Positions 61,901-64,000 of a DNA stretch of 64,000 bases are shown one piece after another. Position numbers and translations under genes: made by a program. The notes beneath the pieces were generated by a model that ran no database searches, was not told the DNA's origin, and was given only the letters and a program-made list of their open reading frames with translations. The stretch comes from Saturnia japonica (lineage: Eukaryota; Arthropoda; Insecta; Lepidoptera; Saturniidae), in the NCBI GenBank assembly GCA_033032175.1, contig CM065304.1, positions 2,976,001 to 3,040,000 of the forward strand, written 5' to 3'. How positions within the stretch are numbered: position 1 is the first letter of the stretch; every line of letters starts with the position of its first letter.

Positions 61901-63496
61901 GAATAATATAGTAAAGAATTCAATTTCCTTTTTACCTGACTACGAAACAGGAGGGTTATGTCTTTCGAGCGTATCACGATTTCTTTAGTACATCCTGTAG
62001 TCTAAATGACTTCATGGATTTTAATATACGAGGTCTCGTTGAATTCGTCTAAATAGTGGGAGTGACAAAGGCTATAAAATCGTCGTCTTTTTTCATTACA
62101 CACTTCAGTGATTTTAAAAGGTTTAATCTCACCTTTCCTGTGAAATCACTTTTTTTTTTTGGAATAATAGTTAAGACTTTTTCTAAAAACATATGAAACG
62201 GAATATGTTTTTTGTTTAAGTAAAAAAAAATGGATATATTTGGTAAAAATTAAAGCATGTACCTAAATGGAGTGTTAAATTGACTTGATTAGGGTACTGA
62301 ATTCCTTCCTTCATTGTTTCTGATTGCCACCAGGTTTGGTTATCCTGCTCATGATGAAGATCGGTCAGGTAGTAACTGGAGAACTGGTCGGGTTGACAAT
62401 AGTCACATGACCTGGTAAGAAAAAGCCGATTAACTTTATATTAAATATTTTGAATGTGCTCAGACATTGCCATTAAGATCGCTGGTCACTTTTTGTCTCT
62501 ATACCTAAATGGCCCATGGCACCAGAGATATCACCAGTGCGTTGCCAACCTTGAACCCCCCTTCCCCAATGAGGCTAAACGATTCCTAAAGCAATGCCCT
62601 TTGTACTCTTTATTGGTTTTTAAAAAGTCTACAACGAGTATACGATGCTTCTAGTGTTACAAGTGTCCTTAGGCTGCGGTGACCGTTTTCCATCAGGCGA
62701 ACCGCATGTTTTATTGCCTCCGTGTTGTGGTATAAAAAAGTCCTATAATCAATTTCCACGCCAAGGAAAAGTAAGAGATTGAACAGCACTAATAAGGGTG
62801 TTTTTAATTTTGCTGCTAAAATATTACGGGACGAGAAAAAGACCGAGCAATGAGCCAGTTTGTTGCTGTCTGCGCGGCGGCAAGCATTTATTTTTGTAAT
62901 TGCTACACATGAGTTTACTATAACAAGAGGGAAATACTGACGTTGCGTTTTGAACAACTATACAGGAAATCATAATTAATGCTTCGACGCGTTCTGATTA
63001 AATTGCATTGTGTCAATATACTTATACAATTAAATTCAAAGATTACACGCATAGTTTTTGTTCAAAATAGCATTTTTATATTGTACCATTTTATTTAAAA
63101 AAATCAATATGTTATTATATAATGCATATTAAATTTTTTTATTTGTCATTAGATATCTGTCACAGTTGCAATAACGTACTTAAAATATTGATCTTAAGAT
63201 AATAAATACCCCATCTGAATACCGTGTGTACTGTATATCCGTGCACGCCTGCCGCCCCTCGTCCCGTAAACCATCAGGAGGGTTGTGCTTACAGTGGTCA
63301 TCCTTATAGCCTTCACGATATCAGGATTCAAATCATTGTTATAATAGAACATTAAGCAGATCTGTTAAGCGACTTACCTAGTTGATGTCCCAGCTGAGGT
63401 CTGGATGCAATACATTTTAACACCATTATCACCACAAGTGTTTGTCGCTTCCATTTGCACCATGAATGCGGCGTTCTCGAACTCCGGTATACATCT
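19753..63496 (-). CDS. LanB2: Laminin subunit gamma (LanB2 / LAMC1 orthologue), 28 exons, 5' end outside window
   Basis: Secreted laminin gamma chain. It assembles with alpha and beta chains into the cross-shaped heterotrimer that organises basement membranes. The 28 exons sum to 4,776 nt (1,591 codons and stop), close to the roughly 1,610-1,640 residues of fly and human gamma chains, so only the signal peptide and first residues are missing beyond 64,000. Counting from the first visible residue: laminin N-terminal domain about 1-237, LE repeats 238-465, laminin IV domain 465-638, LE repeats 638-985, coiled coil from CPPCY (near 990) to the end, with a penultimate-region Cys in [10 protein letters not shown] for disulphide linkage to the beta chain. 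All splice sites are GT-AG and phases agree. The nidogen loop reads NVDLNAV instead of NIDPNAV. Confidence 0.97.
20085..20170 (+). repeat. tRNA-like SINE fragment
   Basis: Contains GAGTTCGAATCCC (B-box-like) followed by GAAGGAAAACATCGTGATGAAACC, a phrase seen in lepidopteran SINE and LINE-tail repeats. It lies in the last LanB2 intron. Confidence 0.5.
20430..20523 (-). CDS. LanB2: LanB2 exon 27 (coiled coil)
   Basis: Encodes [20 protein letters not shown] and [11 protein letters not shown]. Acceptor TTTTAG, donor GTACGT. Confidence 0.94.
21129..21174. repeat. Perfect 46-bp hairpin
   Basis: Arms 21,129-21,149 and 21,154-21,174 are exact complements (left arm starts CACTTGCATATTAGAATG) around a four-base loop CAAT. 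It lies in a LanB2 intron. It may be a snap-back repair scar or the remnant of a palindromic element. Confidence 0.9.
21895..22024 (-). CDS. LanB2: LanB2 exon 26 (coiled coil)
   Basis: Encodes [20 protein letters not shown] and [15 protein letters not shown]. Acceptor CAACAG, donor GTAAGT. Confidence 0.94.
22228..22316 (-). CDS. LanB2: LanB2 exon 25 (coiled coil)
   Basis: Encodes [20 protein letters not shown] and LTRDAKMK. The frame stays open past the donor (GTGGAA), which was placed by phase with exon 26. Confidence 0.9.
22678..22759 (-). CDS. LanB2: LanB2 exon 24 (coiled coil)
   Basis: Small exon: [27 protein letters not shown]. Acceptor AAAAG, donor GTATGA, phase consistent. Confidence 0.92.
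22886..23088 (-). CDS. LanB2: LanB2 exon 23 (coiled coil)
   Basis: Encodes [20 protein letters not shown] and [18 protein letters not shown]. Donor GTACGT. Confidence 0.95.
23090..25836. other. LanB2: LanB2 intron (2.7 kb), nothing recognised
   Basis: No open frame with a known domain or clear transposon end is seen in this intron. Confidence 0.5.
25838..26075 (-). CDS. LanB2: LanB2 exon 22 (coiled coil)
   Basis: Encodes [38 protein letters not shown] and [12 protein letters not shown], conserved among gamma chains. The donor GTCTGT is less usual but maintains phase. Confidence 0.95.
26640..28310 (+). mobile_element. Jockey-type non-LTR retrotransposon remnant
   Basis: The plus strand reads pieces of a reverse transcriptase. 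[20 protein letters not shown] and [11 protein letters not shown], near 27,220-27,330, are the usual start of the palm-fingers region. A late segment, [19 protein letters not shown], lies near 27,655-27,725. The C-terminal end includes [19 protein letters not shown] near 28,095-28,160. The 3' tail ends CTACTATAAAAAAAA near 28,300. The middle, with the catalytic box, is deleted and partly replaced by another LINE piece (GCAGGACGTCCACTGCTG at 27,450). Confidence 0.8.
28683..28765. repeat. CAGT/CGGT-rich simple repeat
   Basis: Degenerate tetranucleotide run (AGTCAGT, GTCGGTCGGT, CAGTCAGTTAGTCAGT) in a LanB2 intron. Confidence 0.8.
29013..29217 (-). CDS. LanB2: LanB2 exon 21 (coiled coil)
   Basis: Encodes [19 protein letters not shown] and [19 protein letters not shown]. 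Donor GTTAGT, phase consistent with both neighbours. Confidence 0.95.
31102..31343 (-). CDS. LanB2: LanB2 exon 20 (coiled coil)
   Basis: Encodes [40 protein letters not shown] and [13 protein letters not shown], a heptad-rich stretch. Acceptor AACAG, donor GTACAT. Confidence 0.95.
31505..31714 (-). mobile_element. Non-LTR retrotransposon C-terminal fragment
   Basis: The minus strand reads [18 protein letters not shown], the common ILQKRA.R.I motif found after the reverse transcriptase of Jockey-type elements. It is short and isolated in a LanB2 intron. Confidence 0.65.
32060..32700. other. GC-richer unassigned segment in a LanB2 intron
   Basis: Base composition is clearly richer in G and C than the surroundings, with open stretches in both directions (87 codons plus, 71 codons minus) but no domain I can name. 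It is probably an old transposon remnant. Confidence 0.35.
32806..32923 (-). CDS. LanB2: LanB2 exon 19 (coiled coil)
   Basis: Encodes [20 protein letters not shown] and [13 protein letters not shown]. The acceptor TCTCTAG was chosen because it restores phase (AG plus A) with exon 18. Its pyrimidine tract is weak. Confidence 0.88.
33048..33397 (+). repeat. Interspersed repeat, pair with 58,691-59,023 (inverted)
   Basis: Matches the complement of 58,691-59,023 over its whole length (shared ATCATAGACTATTTTCTG, TTCGCAGTATTAAT, CTTTCTGCACTCCTTCTCC). No coding sequence. Confidence 0.85.
33916..34097 (-). CDS. LanB2: LanB2 exon 18 (coiled coil)
   Basis: Helical, charged segment with [19 protein letters not shown] and [11 protein letters not shown]. 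Donor GTAAAA. A probable solo LTR begins 23 bp upstream of the exon in the adjoining intron. Confidence 0.94.
34121..34551 (+). repeat. Probable solo LTR in a LanB2 intron
   Basis: Starts TGTTACGACCTG like the LTR at 817, ends AAAGTAACA, and has a TATA-like GTATATAAAAAG near 34,351. The flanks (ATAT and ATAA) only weakly support a target duplication, so the right border is tentative. Confidence 0.5.
35106..35226 (-). CDS. LanB2: LanB2 exon 17 (start of coiled coil)
   Basis: Encodes [19 protein letters not shown]. The CPPCY motif is the cysteine pair at the top of the laminin long arm that links the three chains. Donor GTAAGG. Confidence 0.97.
36116..36271 (-). CDS. LanB2: LanB2 exon 16 (last complete LE repeat)
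   Basis: Encodes [34 protein letters not shown] and [16 protein letters not shown]. Donor GTACCA. Confidence 0.96.
36821..36945 (-). CDS. LanB2: LanB2 exon 15 (LE repeat)
   Basis: Encodes [20 protein letters not shown] and [12 protein letters not shown]. Donor GTAAGT. Confidence 0.96.
37293..37462 (-). CDS. LanB2: LanB2 exon 14 (LE repeat)
   Basis: Encodes [38 protein letters not shown]. Donor GTGAGC. Confidence 0.96.
38300..38620 (-). repeat. Interspersed repeat, related to 48,680-49,245 (inverted)
   Basis: Its complement shares AAATTC.CATCACTCT, TCTTTCCTGCATTACGCG and GTTTAATGTCGCCATTA with 48,680-49,245. The second copy is longer in the middle. Confidence 0.6.
39179..39376 (-). CDS. LanB2: LanB2 exon 13 (nidogen-binding LE repeat)
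   Basis: Encodes the LE repeat that binds nidogen in other gamma chains: [20 protein letters not shown]. The heptad is NVDLNAV: the key Asp, Asn and Val are kept, while the usual Pro is Leu (codon CTG at 39,270-39,272). Donor GTATGG. Confidence 0.96.
39430..39850 (-). mobile_element. Daphne-like non-LTR 3' fragment
   Basis: The minus strand reads [37 protein letters not shown] and [14 protein letters not shown], a LINE C-terminal end. The 3' region contains the CCAGTTCGG...GAGAAGAACCGGCAAGAAA phrase common in lepidopteran LINE tails. Confidence 0.7.
40364..40549 (-). CDS. LanB2: LanB2 exon 12 (LE repeats)
   Basis: Encodes [36 protein letters not shown] and DCPEGYAG. The acceptor is TTCAAG. 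It joins exon 11 across the retrotransposon-bearing intron in correct phase. Confidence 0.96.
40820..41201 (-). repeat. 3' LTR of the gypsy-type element
   Basis: 382 bp, in sense TGTAAAGAAAAATG...AATACCTTA, preceded by a purine tract. It matches the truncated LTR at the other end and the split solo LTR at 1983-7730. It contains an 80-bp block (40,877-40,956) with GTAAGA...TTATTACAG ends that is missing from the solo LTR. Confidence 0.9.
41520..42131 (-). pseudogene. Integrase of the gypsy-type element
   Basis: Reads CRVCIENKS (end of the zinc-binding region), [12 protein letters not shown] (first Asp), [11 protein letters not shown] (second Asp) and [16 protein letters not shown] (Glu), the D,D-35-E core. 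The zinc-binding start is separated from the RNase H by a decayed stretch at 42,132-42,476. Confidence 0.88.
42477..42899 (-). pseudogene. RNase H of the gypsy-type element
   Basis: Reads [19 protein letters not shown], then [17 protein letters not shown] and [12 protein letters not shown]: the TDAS and SDYK acidic motifs of Ty3/gypsy RNase H. Confidence 0.88.
42909..43310 (-). pseudogene. Reverse transcriptase, C-terminal part
   Basis: Resumes after the insert with [16 protein letters not shown] and [14 protein letters not shown], which includes the catalytic x-x-D-D box (FIDD), and ends with the thumb region ([10 protein letters not shown]). The part of this open frame beyond 43,310 belongs to the inserted element, not to the polymerase. 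Confidence 0.88.
43311..43987 (+). mobile_element. Non-LTR insertion inside the gypsy reverse transcriptase
   Basis: GATGAATGCAGT occurs at 43,299-43,310 and again at 43,988-43,999, a 12-bp target duplication. Between them is 677 bp ending in an A-run (43,971-43,984), so it is a 5'-truncated retroposed copy on the plus strand. The tail (CCCCTAAGGCTAACAGT) links it to copies at 1117, 1505 and 54,520. Confidence 0.92.
44000..44679 (-). pseudogene. Reverse transcriptase, N-terminal part
   Basis: Contains the approach to the reverse transcriptase ([32 protein letters not shown]). A break follows near 44,090, where the segment normally carrying the next motif is missing and the frame changes. The coding sequence then meets the non-LTR insert at 43,999. 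Confidence 0.85.
44664..44873 (-). pseudogene. Aspartic protease of the gypsy-type element
   Basis: The frame reads [16 protein letters not shown], where DSGSNVS is the aspartic protease active-site pattern (D-S/T-G). It overlaps the next frame by 16 bases. Confidence 0.7.
45259..46062 (-). pseudogene. Gag-like frame of the gypsy-type element
   Basis: A 267-codon frame that enters from the LTR. The first likely ATG gives [12 protein letters not shown]. The middle contains [12 protein letters not shown], a pattern of retrotransposon Gag capsid regions (helical, W...F...C). It ends at 45,259 without a visible zinc knuckle. Confidence 0.65.
46033..46286 (-). repeat. 5' LTR of the gypsy-type element, truncated
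   Basis: Matches the 3' LTR from its inner end up to AGCTAGCTAG, where homology stops. About 130 bp of U3, including the outer end, are missing, so the target duplication cannot be checked. Confidence 0.85.
46290..46890. other. LanB2: Intron sequence, nothing recognised
   Basis: No repeat family or coding sequence recognised between the gypsy-type element and LanB2 exon 11. Confidence 0.45.
46900..47263 (-). CDS. LanB2: LanB2 exon 11 (end of laminin IV domain, LE repeat)
   Basis: Longest exon. It encodes [52 protein letters not shown] and [11 protein letters not shown]. The following 6.35-kb intron contains the gypsy-type element. Confidence 0.97.
47508..48399 (+). repeat. Lepidopteran interspersed repeat with internal tandem units
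   Basis: Starts CATACTAATATTATAAATGGG and ends GACGAAGCCACGGGTACC, the start and end phrases of a very common repeat in moths and butterflies. From 47,981 it contains four imperfect units of about 106 bp (starts 47,981, 48,088, 48,194, 48,301), each with a (G)TGTTCCGA(A/G)ATCA phrase. Related copies occur at 54,850-55,430 and 63,890-64,000. Confidence 0.75.
48680..49245 (+). repeat. Interspersed repeat, related to 38,300-38,620
   Basis: Shares the CATCACTCT, CTTTCCTGCATTACGCG and TTTAATGTCGCCATT blocks with the complement of 38,300-38,620, with extra sequence in the middle. It ends within 10 bp of the LanB2 exon 10 donor. Confidence 0.55.
49254..49468 (-). CDS. LanB2: LanB2 exon 10 (laminin IV domain)
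   Basis: Encodes [20 protein letters not shown] and the [19 protein letters not shown] region of domain IV. A repeat copy reaches within about 10 bp of its donor. Confidence 0.95.
49850..50215. repeat. Retroposon-type repeat with internal duplication
   Basis: Two units of about 165 bp share CACAGAGAAATATC, CTTCCACCCTA, AGAAGAT.GCA.CCAA and TTTCCAGAGCTC (from 49,857 and 50,020). The segment ends in GGCTGCGGTTGCCGCTTACC, a phrase common in lepidopteran retroposon tails. Confidence 0.6.
50433..50647 (-). CDS. LanB2: LanB2 exon 9 (split LE repeat and start of laminin IV domain)
   Basis: Encodes [28 protein letters not shown], then the non-cysteine start of the laminin IV domain ([18 protein letters not shown]). 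This LE repeat is interrupted by domain IV, as in other gamma chains. Confidence 0.96.
51060..51180 (+). mobile_element. Jockey-type LINE 3' tail
   Basis: TGTGCTTACCGTTATGTAAAG...GTGCTACTATAC resembles the tails at 28,230-28,310 and 52,740-52,845. Confidence 0.55.
51599..51824 (-). CDS. LanB2: LanB2 exon 8 (LE repeats)
   Basis: Encodes [32 protein letters not shown] and [15 protein letters not shown]. The donor after GA keeps phase with the next exon (Glu-Cys). Confidence 0.96.
52740..52850 (+). mobile_element. Jockey-type LINE 3' tail with A-run
   Basis: GTGGACTCTGTGTGGATTG...TTTGCCGAGCTACTATAAAAAAAA is the same tail family as 28,310. It sits about 140 bp from LanB2 exon 7. Confidence 0.6.
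52995..53180 (-). CDS. LanB2: LanB2 exon 7 (LE repeat)
   Basis: Encodes [29 protein letters not shown] and [12 protein letters not shown], a complete LE pattern. Donor GTGAGT. The upstream intron (53.2-57.4 kb) holds several repeats. Confidence 0.97.
53700..53960 (-). mobile_element. LINE C-terminal fragment (RW..RVLE type)
   Basis: The minus strand reads a decayed segment with [18 protein letters not shown] followed by a G..LDA region, the C-terminal part of a LINE family widespread in Lepidoptera. Stops are present. Confidence 0.65.
54232..54273. repeat. (TA)n microsatellite
   Basis: About 40 bases of nearly pure TA dinucleotides in the LanB2 intron between exons 6 and 7. Confidence 0.95.
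54520..54690 (-). mobile_element. Non-LTR 3' tail, minus strand
   Basis: A T-run (54,524-54,532) precedes GAACTGACTATGCTGTTAGCC and GGGGCGAGCGCTTAAGGCAC, the complement of the tail at 43,860-43,985. Confidence 0.65.
54850..55430 (+). repeat. Second copy of the 47.5-kb repeat, partial
   Basis: Shares GGGGATAAAAGTT.(T/G)(A)TGAAGAACCCA, TTTTTCAAAAAAC, GGGACGGTT.ATGTGATGGATTC and the end phrase CACGGGTACCGGCTAGT with 47,508-48,399. Confidence 0.7.
55800..56640. repeat. Interspersed repeat debris
   Basis: Contains two typical lepidopteran phrases, CGATCTTCTGTCGTCCACGCGAGCG (near 56,010) and TATACTAGCTGATCTGCGCAACTTCGTCTGC (near 56,312). The borders are unclear and there is no coding sequence. 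Confidence 0.5.
56742..56925. mobile_element. 184-bp TA-flanked MITE
   Basis: Ends CAGTTTTAACTCTTTATAACG and the complement of CAGTGTAAACTCTTTATAACG (19 of 21 match), flanked by TA (56,740-56,741 and 56,926-56,927). The interior has repeated CTATAACG pieces. The end sequence and TA duplication suit a Tc1/mariner/pogo-type non-autonomous element. Confidence 0.8.
57450..57553 (-). CDS. LanB2: LanB2 exon 6 (LE repeat)
   Basis: Short LE exon: [19 protein letters not shown] and [14 protein letters not shown], matching the PW.RA.....EC signature at the end of the first LE repeat of gamma chains. Confidence 0.96.
57700..57845 (-). repeat. LINE tail fragment
   Basis: A weak copy of the GTTATGGAAACATCACAGTCATCGAAAAGAGCTGG phrase, resembling the tail at 39,530-39,590. 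Confidence 0.35.
58065..58270 (-). CDS. LanB2: LanB2 exon 5 (end of LamN, first LE repeat)
   Basis: Encodes [19 protein letters not shown], then [17 protein letters not shown] where the EGF-like LE repeats begin. Donor GTAAAT. Confidence 0.97.
58382..58630 (+). repeat. tRNA-derived SINE
   Basis: Contains GTAAGCGCTACAGC followed by GAGGTCCTGGGTTCGATTCC, with an intact polymerase III B box (GGTTCGATTCC, 58,434-58,444), then a tRNA-unrelated body (TGTTATTGGGTTGTTCTATG). This is the lepidopteran tRNA-derived SINE type. It lies in the LanB2 intron between exons 4 and 5. Confidence 0.85.
58691..59023 (-). repeat. Interspersed repeat, inverted partner of 33,048-33,397
   Basis: Full-length inverted match to the segment in the intron between exons 18 and 19. 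Confidence 0.85.
59047..59241. repeat. Long inverted repeat (about 47-bp arms)
   Basis: Left arm TATCGTATTCTTGTTATATG...GACTTAGGCC and right arm the complement of CATATTCTTGTTACATG...GACTTATGCC, with about 100 bp between. Likely a palindromic non-autonomous element. Confidence 0.75.
59453..59636 (-). CDS. LanB2: LanB2 exon 4 (laminin N-terminal domain)
   Basis: Encodes ASCRDTYG and [19 protein letters not shown], among the best conserved LamN stretches used in laminin network polymerisation. Donor GTGAAT. Confidence 0.97.
60110..60260 (+). mobile_element. Jockey-type LINE fragment
   Basis: The plus strand reads [19 protein letters not shown], then [13 protein letters not shown], the same segment as 27,630-27,735 of the larger remnant. 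Confidence 0.7.
60690..60975 (+). repeat. Lepidopteran interspersed repeat
   Basis: Starts ATTATAAAACAAAGTCCTC, TTTCCGCATCTGTCTGTC, a very frequent start phrase in moth and butterfly genomes, and has an ordinary AT-rich body. Family not assigned. Confidence 0.55.
61394..61511 (-). CDS. LanB2: LanB2 exon 3 (laminin N-terminal domain)
   Basis: Encodes [19 protein letters not shown], a strand-rich LamN segment, followed by KDWEPFQYF. Acceptor GATTAG, donor GTGAGT. Confidence 0.96.
62263..62411 (-). CDS. LanB2: LanB2 exon 2 (laminin N-terminal domain)
   Basis: Contains [27 protein letters not shown] and NLTLHL, the conserved LamN core. It joins exon 1 as AG plus G (Arg). Confidence 0.95.
62460..62755 (+). 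repeat. Retroposon copy with TGCGGTGACC tail
   Basis: Contains CAGTGCGTTGCCAACCTT and TTAGGCTGCGGTGACCGTTTTCCATCAGGCG and ends near GTATAAAAAAG. It is of the same type as the tail at 50,170. Confidence 0.6.
63378..63496 (-). CDS. LanB2: LanB2 visible exon 1 (laminin N-terminal domain)
   Basis: Starts after TCTCACAG, phase 0, and reads [19 protein letters not shown] with cysteines typical of the start of the LamN domain. The donor is GTAAGT. The preceding exon, with the initiator and signal peptide, is outside the window. Confidence 0.93.
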
Positions 63497-63889
63497 CTGT
63501 GAGAACATAAAATAAACAGGGTTAGTGCTGTCAGTCTTCTAAAAATAGGCTATAAATTTTTTTAAGGTGTTGTGAAAACTGTCGAGCAATTTTAGTTTCG
63601 CGTTTTCAAAAAAACAAACAAAAAATGTCTTCAGCTTTATAATATTAATATAGATAATTCCACACTTAATGGTTAATACCTAATGGTTACCTATGGTATA
63701 AAAAAAAAAATTTATTTGCTTATCACTTCTCTCATGAAAATATGTTAATATATTCTCACCTAAAAACAGCAGGATTTTTTTAAAAGTTGATCATTGTTAT
63801 TATTTATTATTTTTTCTCGTCACATAATTATGGTCTACGGTTGACCTTATAAGTATTATAAGGATTTTATAAATCAAATGTATATATTT

Positions 63890-64000
63890 TTTTAATGGGT
63901 GCTCAGCCATAACTTCTTTTTCTATGAAGCGATTTGGATGATTTCTTTTGATTAGTCTGTGTATATCCAATAATACATAGACGATCTTCTGTAGTGTGGA
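63890..64000 (+). repeat. Repeat fragment at window edge
   Basis: GTGTATATCCAATAATAC.(C/T)AGACGA resembles the end of the repeat at 48,345-48,390. It is cut by the window edge. Confidence 0.5.

Overview
The window reads as insect nuclear DNA, most probably from a moth or butterfly. It is AT-rich, intron-rich and crowded with transposable elements. The lepidopteran call rests on repeat types typical of that order: a tRNA-derived SINE with an intact B box, Jockey- and Daphne-like non-LTR tails, the 'gcaggacgtccactgctg' LINE motif, and a rosa-type DD41D mariner. No species can be named from this sequence alone.

One gene dominates. From 63,496 down to 19,753 on the minus strand lie 28 exons of the laminin gamma chain (LanB2 / LAMC1 orthologue). 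All internal exons have GT-AG borders, the phases agree throughout, and the exon lengths sum to 4,776 nt (1,591 codons plus stop). The order is laminin N-terminal domain, EGF-like LE repeats, laminin IV domain, LE repeats including the nidogen-binding one, a coiled coil of about 600 residues, and the C-terminal cysteine tail. Only the 5' end (signal peptide and first residues) lies beyond base 64,000. The product is a secreted basement-membrane subunit that trimerises with alpha and beta chains.

The introns hold many insertions: a gypsy-type LTR retrotransposon (40.8-46.3 kb) itself interrupted by a non-LTR copy, a probable solo LTR, Jockey-like and Daphne-like fragments, a SINE, small palindromic elements, and two pairs of related repeats in opposite orientation.

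Downstream of LanB2 (1-19.7 kb) is a transposon graveyard with one small unidentified gene (two visible exons, 12,696 to 11,588, minus), whose last visible exon stops next to a decayed Tc1-like element. At the left is a three-level nest: a solo LTR of the same gypsy family, split by a TIR DNA transposon with an AATT target duplication, whose transposase gene is in turn split by a Pao/BEL fragment. Further right are a 113-bp tandem array, and a nearly intact DD41D mariner sitting in an older non-LTR copy. The likeliest under-described item is the AATT-duplicating transposon together with a small element that shares its target signature.
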